From contig QANU01064559.1 in assembly GCA_003254905.1 (NCBI GenBank), positions 980,088 to 1,044,087 of the forward strand: DNA of 64,000 bases. The letters run 5' to 3'. The position numbers and the translations under genes are program-made. This document shows positions 28,668 to 46,107 of the stretch, piece after piece (the stretch's first letter is position 1; each line of letters begins with the position of its first letter). This stretch comes from Nissolia schottii. Its lineage: Eukaryota; Streptophyta; Magnoliopsida; Fabales; Fabaceae. Under the pieces are notes generated by a model. It had not been told where the DNA came from. It was given only the letters and a program-made list of their open reading frames with translations, and ran no database searches.

Positions 28668-29637
28668 TTAGGTTTTCATGGTTTGCCACTTAGCCTTCCG
28701 CTTGTTAGCTACCGCAGCCAGTGACTGATAAGAAGATCCTCCAACCTTCAATGGCGTCGTTGCACTTTCTTTCAGCTCTCTTGCCCTTCGTTTCATAGAC
28801 TTCCCTTCTTCTCCTTCCATCATCATCCTCACCACCCTCTCCACCTCTTTCCTTCCCACCACACCTCCCTCACCCAACACCACTTTCATCGCAACTCCAA
28901 TTTCCTCTGCAACCATTGTGGCATTCATCCTCTGCAAGTAAATAGGTACAAGGATAACTTATTAGATGACAACATAATAAAATATGAACCTACTACTAAG
29001 TGCATGATTGAGAAATCGGTAGGCTATACTCTCAAATTAATTTTAGTCTTCTTAAAAGTGAAAATTTATTCTAACCCTTTCAAATTAAAAACCAAACTCA
29101 CCATAAATAATATTCAAATTCTCTATCCAGCTTACCCGACATTGTCCATGATTTTTCTAAGACCAACTGCTCTAAAACTATCAATGATATATATACACGT
29201 AACTTTTTATTGAATGATTGAATGGACAACAAATAAAATAGAAAAGTTGGACCGAGGAATTCAATCACGTACGAATAACAAAAGGATAATGTTACTTTTG
29301 ACACGGTGTAATTACTTAGACATTCTTCTTACAAACATCACGTTAATATGAATGTACACCTCATGTTATTTATGAAAGGGGTGACTAAGTGGATTACACC
29401 AAATTTGATGTAAAACCTCATGTTTGGCATTTGAGCGAGTATTGTCTTCAAGCACCGCAGCGCCACAACCTTGGTTTCGTCGTTGACCAAGCCTGTTAGG
29501 TCAACGCGCGGGAGATCGATGACGTGGAAGCCTCGCGGGAGCTTCGGTGGTGATGTTGAGGAATGTGACTTGGTGGGTTACGAGGGTGTGACGTGTCCCA
29601 ATATTCCTGGGCTTGGGAGAATGGCAATGTGTGGCAT
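28668..29637 (-). pseudogene. UDP-glycosyltransferase (UGT72-like) pseudogene, centre deleted
   Basis: The N-terminal end begins with ATG at 29637 (MPHIAILPSPG), the usual GT1 opening. It then continues in shifted frames: THQVTFLNITTEAPARLP, then HVIDLPRVDLTGLVNDETK. The C-terminal end is intact (28937-28668): MNATMVAEEIGVAMKVV, RMMMEGEEGKSMKRRA and GGSSYQSLAAVANK match the end of hydroquinone-glucosyltransferase-type UGT72 proteins. About 300 residues are gone, including the PSPG donor-sugar box and the catalytic core. At least one stop and two frame changes lie in the N-terminal part. It cannot make a working enzyme. The 28940-29390 sequence between the two parts shows no UGT similarity. 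Confidence 0.85.
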
Positions 29638-29639
29638 TT

Positions 29640-30300
29640 TGGGTTGCTGGAATTTTTCAGATGGTGATGATGCCTTTGGCATGGTTTCAATGATGTTGGT
29701 GATTGGTGTTTTGGAATACAAAGAAGGTTGATATCTTGGAGTAGCCTGAAATGAAGTTGCTTTGGGATGGAGGACTATGGGTGATGGCTGTGTGCCTTTT
29801 GTATATGAAGGATGGACAATACATGGAGGATAATGTTAGTTATAAGTGTTTTACTTTGTTATTCAGTAAAATTATTTTATATGCGTCACTTTTTAATTAA
29901 TGAATGCAAAAATTAATTACTTTTATTTATATAATAAAATTCAATTTAATAATTTTGTAAAAACATTTACATTATCCATAGATAAGTAATTAAGAATATA
30001 TATATATATATATATATATTCAGCGCAACAATCGCATGTGCCAAAACTACTTGGAAGGTCAAGTTTGTCCCATCACTTAACATGTGACGAACTCATTGAA
30101 ATTAAAAGAAAAAAAAAACTAACATCCACGAAACACCATAGAAAGCTTGGAAAAAAATTAATCTTTAAAATGAAATTTTTTATTTTTAAGTTAAAATGAA
30201 ATATCTCATTATTAAATATTTAAAGTAAGAATGTATCACACATTTATTTCATTTATTTAATAATAATTTTTTTTATTTTATCATATAAAAAATATATATA
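29640..30300. other. Gene-free stretch with a (TA)n run
   Basis: It lies upstream of the UGT remnant and is AT-rich. A (TA)n microsatellite lies at 29997-30019. I see nothing else in it. Confidence 0.4.
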
Positions 30301-30329
30301 TGATAAAATTTCTTCTCTTTTACATAATT

Positions 30330-30515
30330 CAAATCCGGAAGCTTGGACCGGTGCCACACTTGCATGTTTGGCAAGTGTCAACAGATCCCCTGGATTCCAG
30401 CACAGTCGTTATTAAATCACAGAGGCAGCGGTGCCAGGCATCCAATGGCCACGTCTGTCTGCCATCGTTCCCACGTCACCCATTGGAGGCTATAAATCAC
30501 CACTACCACTTGTGA
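30330..30515 (+). promoter_or_regulatory. Promoter-like sequence without a gene behind it
   Basis: Two ACGT cores (GGCCACGTCTG near 30447 and CCCACGTCACC near 30471) are followed by CCATTGG (reverse CCAAT) and CTATAAATC (a TATA box) near 30490, in the order and spacing of a plant promoter. The block is clearly GC-richer than its flanks. Downstream on + is AT-rich with no reading frame, so the former gene appears lost or the promoter was moved here. Confidence 0.35.
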
Positions 30516-30519
30516 TTTA

Positions 30520-33500
30520 CTTTTAAAAAAATAAATAAAACAAAATATTATCTGTGTTTATTTTATGTAAGACAAAATACGTTGAAATCTCTTGTATTAG
30601 AAAATTTGTTTTTTCATGTTATTTTTTTAATATCACAATATTATATTTATCTTTTATTGTCAATCTTTTAATATTTTATATTATGCATGAATCTTATTTT
30701 TTTTAATTAATGATGAGAGATTAAACATAATTTTATTATGTAAAAAAATAACATAAAAAAATTCTCTATATACTAATGAGATCTTAATAGAATTTATATA
30801 TATATTTAAAACCTCATTTACCAATAAAAGAAATGTGAGTTAATACCATCTTTCATACGGAGTGAATAATGGTAATAATATTTAAAAAAAATTATTAGAA
30901 TCATGCAAATGGATGAAAAATCTCAGCAACTAATTTTGAGATCAAACAAAAAGAAACAATATATGGATTTGATAAATCTCATACTTTTGTAGTGCATCAT
31001 ACTTTTGTAGGCTTCGACTTAAATGGTTCGAGAGCTATGTTAAAGGCTAAATTCATCCTTAGATCTCAACTATTTAAAAATTAATTTAAAGTCATGCTTT
31101 ATCTAAAAAAAATAAATTATATTCATATTTTATGATATTTTCATTTGACTTACCAATTATAGTACCCTTAACACTTTTTATAATCTTTCAATCTTTTACT
31201 GCATTTCTCCGGCATAGGTGCCGGCAACCACCACCCCGCCACGGTTTAACATCCTTATAAGTTGTAAGTTACAACAAAACACCAACAACAGTGCTCGTTG
31301 GAAACAAAGTGGTAATTGATCGTCATTTCACAACCAGTATTCAATTTTTTTTTGAAGGAAGCAAATTTTTTTATTTCTGAAGAACAACTATGAACCAAAA
31401 TAGAAATGGAGAACAAATATGAGGGCAAAATTGATGTGTTCACACATACCAACAAACATTACAACTAAACCAACAAAACCCTAAATTTACACTCGACAGA
31501 ACACGCAAACACCGGAGCTGCAGAAAAAGCACGAAACGCACGCGCAGCAAATGCAAACGTTGTGACCGAAACCAGATCCACGAGAGAATACGAATGCGGA
31601 CGCAGATGCAGAGCTAGATCTTAAACTTCACAAGCGTCGAACATGAACGATTCAACGAGATCGGAATCAAGATTCAAATCGATGCTCGTTGAAGACCCGA
31701 AATGATGTCACAACGGCGATGAAGAATATCAAGCAACTAAATAAAAACCCATCAATCAAACCCAGATCTGCAGCAAGACTTAATGTTGAAGACTCATTTC
31801 AGAGAAAACAATGGCATGGGCTGTAGGCAGGGCAGAGAGCAATGGTGGTCACTGGTGGGAGAGGCGAGAACTGGTCGCCGGTGGAAGGCACAGAGAGGCG
31901 ATTTGAGTGGAGGCATGAGAGAGAGAGAGAGAGGAGAAGGAATGTTGAGGAAAAAAAATATAAAAGCGAAGGATAAAAATGTAATCTTGATATTTTTATT
32001 ATCAAAAATCATTTTTATTACAAAAAATACCTAGACCAAAATGTCCCAAACTAGACCCCATCCAGGTTAGCCAACTCCTACTTTTTTGTAAGAAGAGATG
32101 CTGAGTTGTTCACCCGTTTGAGTTGTACAGATAACTATTTCCAATCTAAAATGCTAGGGCTTTCAGTGTTAGTGATGGAAACGGTGTGATTGGTAGAACG
32201 TATGGCTTCTATTTATTTAAGTGTACATCTGCTGATGCTGGTAGAAGAGTGTGGAAAAAGTGATTTTTCTTGTATGAGATTAAATTTATATTCTCATAGT
32301 AAATTATTTTTGTATCGAATATCATACGTCCGAATCTCAACATTTATTAGAGTGAAAATCAAATATAGTAAAAGTAACAAATTAACTTATTTTCATTATG
32401 AATAACACCTTACATTTTTCTTCTTATTTTATCCTAAAAAATGTCAAAGTGTCATAAATAAGTCAATTTGTTAAATCTCTCATGATTCATAATAAAATCA
32501 TACATATTAAAATGAAACAATCTATTTACTTAATCTTGTATAAAAATCTCTCAACAAAAGTTGTGTAATTGTATACATTATATATTATGAGGACACATCC
32601 ACACTCAAATCGGAAAAAAATTGAAATTATAAGTTACAACTTAAATTAGTTTGTCAATTCATTATTATTATTGCAATGTCATATTTTCATCAATTTTTTT
32701 CATTAAATGAGAATGTTATAATAACAGAGATGATGTAACAACAATAAAAGCTAAAAATATGATTATGACGACACTTAAAATTTTAAATCTTAGTTATTGC
32801 ATTATTTATCATCATAACTGCTATAACGACCTCATTACAGTTTCAAGTGTAGTTACAACTCATTTACAATATCAATTGTTGTTATTGTTCATTTTAATAT
32901 GATAAATCAAAAAAAGTATGATAATACAGTAATGATAATGAAATGAATAACTAATTTGACTTACAACTTACAATTTTAAGAATTAAAAAATCAAATTTTA
33001 AATTTTAACAACCAAAATGACTCAAACTTACACTTTCAAAAATCAAAATAACATTACCCCTATCATCAACACCATTTAAGATGGTAACATTAAACTCCAA
33101 CAAACCTCAACTAACTACGCAATTTATGCTTTTTTTTTTAACAAAAATGATTAATGGTTCGACAAATAATACGCACAATAATAATACAATATCCATTATT
33201 GTCAAGTTCTATGATAACAATATGCACGTTTTTTTGATCAATTTTGCTAGTGAACTTTAGTGAATTGAATAAAAATTTGCATGGGTCATTATATAATTAA
33301 ATTAGAGATATATAGTTAGAGAACATGATAGAATGAAAGTACAAGAATAGAGTTAAGTTTTGTCAATTTGATAGAATGAAAATAGGTAAGCAGAGAACTT
33401 GATAACATGAAAGTATATTTTAAGTGTCGATTTGATATGTGGTTTAAATTTACAATATTTTTCCTCCCTATTTTCACCCACCTCCCAAACTCACCCTTAA

Positions 33501-34570
33501 TATGAAATACTATCGACCCAGATTTTCTGCTAGAGGCAATTGGATTGGGGGGGGGGGGATGAAGGCATTTCACACCTTACTTTTTTAATGGATGATTAAT
33601 AACACCATTGAAGGCAACTAGGGGAAAAACAGTACGCACTGCTATAGATTTAAAGAACAGCAATGACCTCATCTTAAATCGCTTAAACTACAAGGAGAAT
33701 TGGTTGCTTGACAGTTTCACTCTTAATATACAGTTCAAATGAAGCACATAGTAAAATTAACCTGTGCAATGACGCTTTGAATTGAGCCTAATGCGCTCGT
33801 GCTTGAAAGGGCATGTTAGAGATTGAAAAAAAACAATCTTGGACTTCCACCAAACAGCTTGGTGTGTGTTTGGTTACCACACCAAACAGTTTTTTTCCTC
33901 CTTACCGTTTTGAGCAAAAGTTATGTTTCGGTAAAATGCTAGACTACAAGTAAAAGCTGTTGGGCCAAAAAAAAGGTTGTTTCATCCAAAATAATCTTAA
34001 GCAAAAATTTGAACATTTTCATTGAAAACCTGTTTAATACTGTGCATACAGTGCTATGTTTATACTAAATTGCCCAAACTATCAACTATTATATAATATA
34101 AATAATCATATCATCTTTTTTTAGTAATTTTACCATACAAAAACAACTTTTTTTCAATACAAGTCAAACACAACAGATTATCTTAAAACCACTTTTTAGT
34201 TAAATTATCCAAACATAAATTGATTATAGGATGCGATTATTGAAATAAGTTTAATTTTATAACTTTCCCAAAAGCAAAATCTTTTAGGAGTAGAAGATCC
34301 TGACACCCAATAAAACTCCAAAAGTCCAAACACAACAATTCCAAGTATTCTAACACTATTGAGTTGAAGCTCACTAAGCTCTTAGCTTGAAACAATAAGT
34401 TCATATGGGTAAACAGAAATAAGGCAAAACAGCTTTTTTTAATCCTTTCTTAACAGCTTTTAGTTACATCTTACATTTTACCCAAACATAAATAGCTTTG
34501 TTGAAAACAACTTTAAATGGGAAAAAAAAGCTGTTTCATGTGATATTTAAGCATACAGATTTCTGCCCAC
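30520..34570. other. Long gene-free stretch
   Basis: No gene is supported. The block 31470-31960 is GC-richer; on the minus strand it resembles a CT-rich leader, with a telo-box-like AAACCCTA near 31477 on the + strand, but no protein is recognised. A copy of the 23.9-kb repeat lies at 32900-33060. A 12-bp G run lies at 33547-33558. MITE-like phrases with GTGTTTGG and ACCAAAC ends occur at 33860-34530. Confidence 0.35.
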
Positions 34571-34571
34571 C

Positions 34572-34662
34572 TGTATCAACATCAAGCACAAAACTATCAT
34601 CCAAATCTATATAAAATGTATCAACATCGAGCACAAAACTATCATCCAAATCTACATAATTT
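34572..34662. repeat. Tandem duplication of a 46-bp unit
   Basis: Two nearly identical copies begin TGTATCAACATCAAGCACAA and TGTATCAACATCGAGCACAA, each continuing AACTATCATCCAAATCTA. They lie in the gene-free stretch downstream of BZR1. Confidence 0.8.
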
Positions 34663-35915
34663 CAATACTTTGAGAAAATTAAAGTCATACCTTGTCATCT
34701 TCATCCCTTAGAAATTCCAAACAAAGCAGAACCATGTTCCATTTAAATCATTGATGTCACCCCGGCTCTTTAGTTACCTTTGAGGATCTGCATCCTCTGT
34801 TCTACATCACAGACACCCAACAACTTCTGCATGTGATACTAATCAAAATGATTCATCATCAGTTCCACTACATGATAAATCATCTAATTTAATATCCCTT
34901 GAACATTAGTATCTGGTGCAGCCTAATCAAACATCTTAGCAGGAAACTACAACCATGTAGACATTTGGCTATTAAATATGTCCTCTTGAGCTTCTACTAG
35001 GAATTATACTGGGGTGGCAAAGAGGAAAAACAAAGTAGTAGATGACCACTTTCTCCCATCCAACCATCCAAAAACAAAATAAAATTAAGAAACAAAAAAC
35101 CATTACTGAAACTAAAAAAAACAGAGCTCATCCACAAATGCGCACAGAAAATACCCTATTGCCAAACTAGAAGCACAAATGTACCAAAATCCATGAAGAT
35201 AACGCAACAGCACCTCACACATCTTTCTGAAGAAACCCAAAACCTGCAAAAACAAGAAAACCACCTCCAAAAGTGCCACATGGCTTCATCAATAGGAGGC
35301 TAAATAGCATAATTTCATATTCAAAATCAATGTTCATACTTCATACCAATTAGGAATCTTTTAGTTGTAAACAGACAACATGGTAGAAAGGCGGAATAGA
35401 CAACTTTTACTTTGAGCTCACTGCAAACCTTCTTGGTAAATGAAAATCACATATGAACTATATTGATACATAGAGCAAGGACGTCAAAGAAGAATAATAT
35501 AATTCAAAGGTGTGACATCAACAAATAATCTGGTCTTTTGACAAAGACAATAAATAACCTTGACAGAACCTGAAATTTCTAAACCAAACACCCACTGCAT
35601 CTAAAACTAATGCCTGCACAGGCTTTCTGAATGATGGTGCCTCAATCACTAAATGGATGAGATAAAAGTAAAACTACCATGTCTTTGTTTCACCGAGGCA
35701 TGAAAAGCGATGAATTTTTTTAACTAAAATGCATGCCCGTAACATTCAATACATTCAGTTCCCAATAGTATATCATGCTGCTTGAACCAACAGAGCTGGA
35801 CGAGGTAATTGTTAGCTTGACCTCTTAACACCAAGTTGAATGAACAACCAACCAACAAAAACAATCTTGTGGTCTCATTCTCACATAACCGAGATGAAGT
35901 AACTAAGCTAGCAGC
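34663..35915 (-). other. Downstream flank and probable 3' UTR of the BZR1 gene
   Basis: No reading frame of note is present. The part nearest the stop codon (about 35600-35915) is probably the transcribed 3' UTR. No poly(A) signal was fixed with confidence. Confidence 0.35.
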
Positions 35916-37725
35916 CTAACTCCGCGCTTTCCCACTTCCAAGTGTGAGCTCCAAATCATCCAATCCCACTTCATGAATTTTTTCTCCAACCCAAGGCTTT
36001 ACCTGTACCCCAAACCCTTCTTCTGAACTTCTCATCTCTTGGACTGAGTTATCAGGTACATTGTGCTGAGCTACAGGGTTAACAAGATTGAAGGTAGGAG
36101 ACATTGGCACTGCAGAGGTGTTGGGTACAAATGATTGGAATTTCAGCCACTGGCCAGACTCAATGGTGGAAGTATCAGACTCATCGCATTCTGGAATAGT
36201 GGCCGGGGTATAAAGATGACGGTGTGTAGGGCTAGCCGGGGCTGAAGCTGCAAAGAAAGGGTAGTTGATGTTGCCCATGGATTCTTTGGCAATAGACTCC
36301 CATGTGGGAATTGGTTTAGGATTTCTTGAAGTTGGTGACGAGAGAGGCGGCGTTACAGGGGCACTGTTTGATATTCTAAGAGGAGGGAGGGATGTAGGGA
36401 TGGCATTGCGAATGTAGGGAATGAGATTTGACGCATTCTCACCATCCAAACGAAAAGGGCTCGGGAAAGAAGAGGAGGTAGGGCTGACTTGGTAGGAAGG
36501 AATTGGGCTGGGAAAAGATGAAGACAGAGGGCTAGGATTTTGTGAAGAGAAAGGTGTGTTTCTGGAGGAGGTGCCTGCGCCATTATTGTTGGCCAGTGGT
36601 GGCTTGCAACCCTGTTCATATTTGAGAACAATCACAGCCACACAAAAAAAAAAAAAATCAAATTAGTAATAATAAAGAAATGAGATCCAACGCATCATTA
36701 CGCATACAAAAAAACAAATAAATGAGAGACCATAACCATAGCATGGCAATTCTTGTACAATCTTAGCATCAAAGTTTGATACCTAATACAGCAAACCAAC
36801 AGAAAAGACAATTACTACTACTGAATACATGCAATTTTTCCAAATTGAATTGCACCAGAAAAAGAATCAGATAACTAAAAGCACGTTTAACAAAGCAGTC
36901 CAGGAATTTCCTGAAAAAGGGATTATAAACCTCTTGATTATAAGCTTTTTTAAAGCTAAAATACGTTGAACCAAAAAAACTTACAATGCTGAATTTCACA
37001 GGAGCAACTTCGCATCCTGATTCCAATGTAGCATAAATGGAAATCACATGCATAATTAAATAGAATCTACAGTTCTATTTAGTTTTAGAAAGTAATCTCT
37101 GTCTCTGCCAATATTAAGTAAAAAATCCCGTGGTTTTGTGAATTATTTTCCCCGCTTCATCTACACTTTCCTAAAAACAGAAAACAACAAAAAAATTCAT
37201 GCTGAAAACAGAAGAAAAACAAAACACCAAAACGTTACTCATGCATCAACAAATCACATAAACAGATCTAAATCCTAGTGCACCGAGCAAATCACAGTCA
37301 CAGTAGAAGTTGAATCGGAGAAAGAAACAAACTCGATCGCACTCAAAATCAAGCAAATTCCACTCGCAGATTCCGATCGCACAGTGAAGATCAAGATGCA
37401 AAATCCAAAAACAAAAACAAAAAAGAGATCTACGCAAAATTCAAGCGCGAGATTCCGTCAGCTTCGGTTTCGATTCCGATCTTACCTTCCGATACGTGGT
37501 TCCGTCTTCTTCCACGGCCCAGCCAGCTTCAGAACACAGAGCCTTGAGCACCTCATTGTTGTCGCAGTGCTTCGGCAAGTTGTAGTTCCCCTGAGCCCTC
37601 AGCCCGGCGTAGATCTTCGCCGCTATCGCCCTCCTCCGCCGCTCTCTCCTCCGGTTGTTCTCCCTCTCCCGCCACGACGGCTTCCTCCGGCTCGTCGCCG
37701 CCGAAGTCGCTCCGTCGGAAGCCAT
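35916..37725 (-). CDS. BZR1: Brassinosteroid-responsive transcription factor BES1/BZR1, 2 exons
   Basis: Exon 1 is 37725-37486 (80 codons) and exon 2 is 36611-35916; the junction is GT-AG, in phase 0 after TTYRK, giving 311 aa. BES1/BZR1 proteins carry brassinosteroid signals in the nucleus and bind E-box and BRRE elements. The atypical bHLH DNA-binding region is at about 13-90 ([20 protein letters not shown], then [18 protein letters not shown]). The Ser/Pro-rich centre carries many SxxxS/T GSK3-type sites. The 14-3-3 site [11 protein letters not shown] is at about 159-169. A PEST-like [16 protein letters not shown] is at 216-231, the region where the dominant Arabidopsis mutations fall. A C-terminal EAR repressor motif LELTL is at 300-304. 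The poly-Ala run common in Arabidopsis paralogs is reduced here to SAATS. The start at 37725 is the standard MASDGATSA; upstream in-frame codons read through a GA-repeat leader. Confidence 0.96.
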
Positions 37726-37844
37726 TTTCTCCTCTCTCCGGCGATCGCGTGTTCTGAGAGCTGAGAAAACGGTTACGGGAGGAGTGCGTGTGTGTAAATT
37801 GTGCGTGGTGCGAGTGCGTCGCAGGGAATTTAAACCCCAAGGGG

Positions 37845-37879
<35 letters not shown>

Positions 37880-37900
37880 TGTGTGAGAGAATTGTGATGT
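37726..37900 (-). promoter_or_regulatory. BZR1 5' leader with a (GA/CT)n tract
   Basis: A (GA)n tract on + (37845-37868), i.e. CT-rich in the transcript, lies 120-145 bp upstream of the start codon. Pyrimidine-rich leaders of this type are common in plant transcription-factor genes and can bind GAGA-type factors. A second GA tract further upstream (38375-38399) may be unrelated. Confidence 0.4.
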
Positions 37901-40230
37901 GTGTACTCACGAGTCACGAGGAATGCGCTTGTTCTTGCTCTACTATTGTGAATTGTGTCTTGGCTGGAAGGGGAAGTGGTAGAAGCAGCATGAAGAATCT
38001 CATAAAGCTGAATTAGAGAGGGGAGGGTGGGGGTGGTGGTGTGATAGGGTGCGTGCTGTCACACTTGATCATCTGCAATCTTTTTTTATTTTTTATTTTT
38101 TCAAATATCAAGAAAATTAAACTAGATATCAAATTAGTCTAAACAAAGGTTTAGGTTTAGAACTTCAATAATAAAAATAGATATTTTATTATTTATATAT
38201 ATGATTAATTATATATTATGTAATAAATAAAAATTATCTTTTATATAGTATTTATATATTATTAATATTATGAGAGTATTTTTTAACAGAATATATAAGT
38301 ATTATATCAAAATTAATTTAAAAATATAATTTTTTTATATTTTTTATTTTTTAAATTGCAATTAAAAAAATAATGAGAGAGAGAGAGAGAGAGTGAGAGA
38401 GCTGGTCAAATTTACTGATTTTGGCCGTTTTGATCAATTCTGACTGATTTTTTTATCAGCCAATTATAAGGTCAAAAACACATCAGATAAGGATTTGGTT
38501 CCCAGTTTAGCTGATCAGACCAACCAATTCGGTCTAATTTTCTTTTTCATAAGGAGATTTAGTCCGTTGTCTATTTTATTTGTCACTTCAAAAAAAACAA
38601 TTATTACTTGTCTTTGTGAAATAAATAAAAAAAATAGTCCATCTTTAAGGTTCATTGTTCATGCATTTTCATGACTCATGACTTATATTTGATTCATGAG
38701 TATATGATCCCTAAATATTTTTGCAAGCGTTCTATACTTCAATGCGCTCAAAAACTAAAACGGACTATACGTTTTACGCTCTGTGAATTGGTTCATTTAA
38801 CCCGCAATTTGCATGGATTATATAAGAGGTATTTTTTAATTCGTTAAATCACAGGATATTTTTTGCCTACTACGCTTAATTCGTGGGCTAAATGTGCTAA
38901 ACTTGCAGGTGAAAAGACCAACCTATTAAAGGCATGTTTGTTTTACTGCCAAAGAGTGCTAAGTTTTAGTTTAGTTTTAGTTTGATGAAAGTAAAAAATA
39001 AAAAATAAAAATTTCTTTCTATAAATGTGTATAGGAAAGCCTAACTTATCATTCTACATGAAAATAGTGTTAACCAAACAAATACTAATTCGCTTTTTTT
39101 CATCTTACCTTCTAAGGACAACAAAATAAGATGTATTTAAGTTTGTCAAGACCCTATGTTTATAACTTGCAATACTGGGTGGTAAGAATACTACTATTTG
39201 GTTGGGGAGACTCGGATCCAAATCATTTTAGTCGCACTTTTATAAGTTTAAATTTAGGGTAAAAAATAATAAACAGATATATATATATATATATATATAT
39301 ATTTCTGATAAATATTTTAAAAACAATTATTATCTAAATTAAAAAAATATTGTAGTGCAAATTGGCCCACAAATTCCTTAGTTAAAAGGCATCCACACAA
39401 ACTTGTATATGGCAATTCATTTAATTCTTGGATCGGTTTGGTTTTATTTATATTATTATGATTTGTTTTGGGTCAAACTAACCTCGAAAAATTATTATTA
39501 TTAAAAACATGCTCTCAATTTAGGTGAAGTTTTAACTCAACCTAAACTTTTATCTTTAAAAATAATATATTCACATTTTGAATGAACATGGATTATACAC
39601 ATTTTAATGATAGTAACTCTTATATTATACTATTTTTAATTTATATTATTCAACATGTATTTAATATTATCATTATTAATTTTTGGTTAAATTAATTAGC
39701 GGATTCCTATTCTTGAAAAATTTTGTAATGAAATATCTATTTTGCCCCTGAACTTGTTGAGTTGGAATCAGGAATTGGGATCCGATGTGAAATTGGACGG
39801 CTGTGATTGATCGGTGGCACGCGAATATGGACCCCAATTAGTTTAAAGGATTTGATGCGTGTAGCATCACATGTGGAGTGCTTCTCTCTGATAACCAAAT
39901 TATTAGTGAGAGTGGGGCCCATAGCACAGGGTCAGTACTCGCTACTCAGCAATGATTCCAACTAAAATTATCCAAATCTTGTAATGATTTCTTTATTTTC
40001 AATTTTTTTTTGTTTATTAATGATAAGAATGTAAGTAAAATTATTAATTCAGTTGTATTAATATAGTACATTATTAGTCAAATTAATTTAGCACATGATT
40101 AATTATTATATGAATTGAACTAAAAGACATACTCAATAGTTTGCATTTTTAATCTCGGATAATTTATATGTAATTTAAAATTAAAGTTTGGTATCATTTT
40201 ATTAGAAATTAGAAAAATGTTGGTGTCAAA
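37900..40230. other. Gene-free stretch upstream of BZR1
   Basis: It contains the distal BZR1 upstream sequence, a (GA)n run at 38375-38399 and a (TA)n run at 39277-39302. It also has a GC-richer patch at 39760-39960 (GTGGGGCCCATAGC) without a recognisable gene. Confidence 0.35.
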
Positions 40231-40235
40231 TAATT

Positions 40236-40545
40236 GTCCATTTTCGGGACAATCACTTGTATATGAGTTTACTATAATTTATATACCAAAATATAGGTTG
40301 GAATACAAATTTATAATTGTATGAGTCTCAGTCTGAAATTATGTCTGGCAATTTCAAACCTTAAAAAAAAAGAAAAAAAGTCTGAAATTGTCATAGGGTG
40401 TGACAATTTCAGATATTTAAAATAAAAATCTAAAATTGTCAGTAACGATTTTAGACTTTTTTTTTTAAAAAAAAGGTCTTGGGTTTGAAATCACCACACT
40501 CTGTGACGATTTCAAACCTAGACTCATACAAATATAAATTTTTTA
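40236..40545. mobile_element. Foldback repeat, 'TCTGAAATTGTC' family, copy 1
   Basis: Outer arms TTTATAATTGTATGAGTCT (40307-40325) and AGACTCATACAAATATAAA (40521-40539) are inverted. Inside, TCTGAAATTGTC and GACAATTTCAGA pair repeatedly. The outer phrase ACTATAATTTATATACCAAA is shared with the copy at 51.1 kb. Confidence 0.6.
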
Positions 40546-41904
40546 CATCGAATATATTATGAGATTAAAATTCTTTGGAGGGGAATATATAGGTAATAAA
40601 TCCTCCATTTTCCCGTCAAATTGTTGCCTTCGATTACGATTGCGAATGCCGAAAAGCTTTTCCTTTTGCCTTCTCTTTTTTATGTGGTGTTTCAAGCTTT
40701 TTCTTTTTCCTATTGTCTTTAGTGGTCAAAGATGTAAAAATTCCCTTTAATTGGTCAAAGTTTGAAGCTAAAAAGATCAGTTACACAGTTTATAGAAAAT
40801 ATAAGTATACCTAATCAGGGAGAATTAAAGAAGAATATCACTAAAAAAGAAGAATGTAATCAAGTAATATAGTGTGCAAGTGGCAAACCCCTTTAACCCT
40901 TGCATTATACTTCCTCCCAACTAGATACATTAATTTCTCAAATCAAATGGATCAGAGAGGGTAACTGTACATTTTATGTGAAATTTGTCAGTGAAGAGAA
41001 CAAACGAGGGAACTTGGATCAACAAACTAAATAATTTCATTTACATAAACTAGTAAAATCTAAACTACATACAACTTCAAAATTGTACACAGATTTTAAA
41101 AGTGCTCGGAAAAGGGAGCGGAGAGGTGCAAGGACAACACTTTGAGAAGAGGTAAAGTGTCATGGCATTAACATTAGAACCCCTTTAGGTGAATGAATTT
41201 GTTTTATATTCTACAATTTTTGGAAAAAAAAATTAGGTGTGATACTGTTACTACTACTTTGAATTAGGCAGGAATCAGCTAAAGACATTTCATTAACGAT
41301 ATCAATCAAATCATAAGATTATTTAGGATTCAGCTAGAAGCCTACAACAAACGAGAATCCACAAAACATTTTTCATGGTACATGGATCTTTTGACTTGTT
41401 TGAATCTGCCAAACACCGCAGAAAATGTTGAAATTTGCTACAAAATGTCTTATCCCATAAATGAGCAACCTTTCCCTGCTAGAGATTAAAAGCCACACTC
41501 TCAAAGTAGAAGGCAAAGCTTCACTTTTTCATGTTTCTTCCCTACACACCAAAACAAAAATGGTGGCTGTGAGAACCAATCAACACTATTCATACAACAA
41601 AAAGTGGAACCTAAAAATAGTTGCAAGTGATTTGACACTTGTTTTTCTAACCTAAAGTCTCCGGTTCAAGTTGTATAGACACAAACTAATGTCTTCAGGA
41701 AAATCTTCAATTCGAGTCTTGTAAATGCAAAAACTAACGTTAAAAGAGGTTTACTTCCATGATAGATCAACCTGAGTCAGCCAAATTAAGTAGAATCCGT
41801 GATTATACCCAAAAAAAGAAAAATAGACGGTTCAAAACTTCAAATTCAGGCCTGACCATAAATTAGAGCCAACCAATTATCATTGTTTTGAAGGAATCTT
41901 CTAT
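40546..41904 (-). other. Downstream flank of METTL4
   Basis: No gene is recognised. The first few hundred bases below 41905 are probably METTL4 3' UTR. The + strand frames (40559-40750, 41461-41655) show no family resemblance. Confidence 0.35.

Positions 41905-46107
<4,203 letters not shown>

Noticed and set aside
29471-29731. 86-aa + strand frame
   Set aside because: It lies antisense to the UGT N-terminal relic, which explains the sequence.
33547-33558. G12 homopolymer as a biological signal
   Set aside because: An isolated G run may be an assembly or sequencing artefact; no surrounding structure supports a role.
37384-37897. 126-aa and 80-aa + strand frames opposite BZR1 exon 1
   Set aside because: Shadows of the GC-rich DNA-binding exon; no independent signals.
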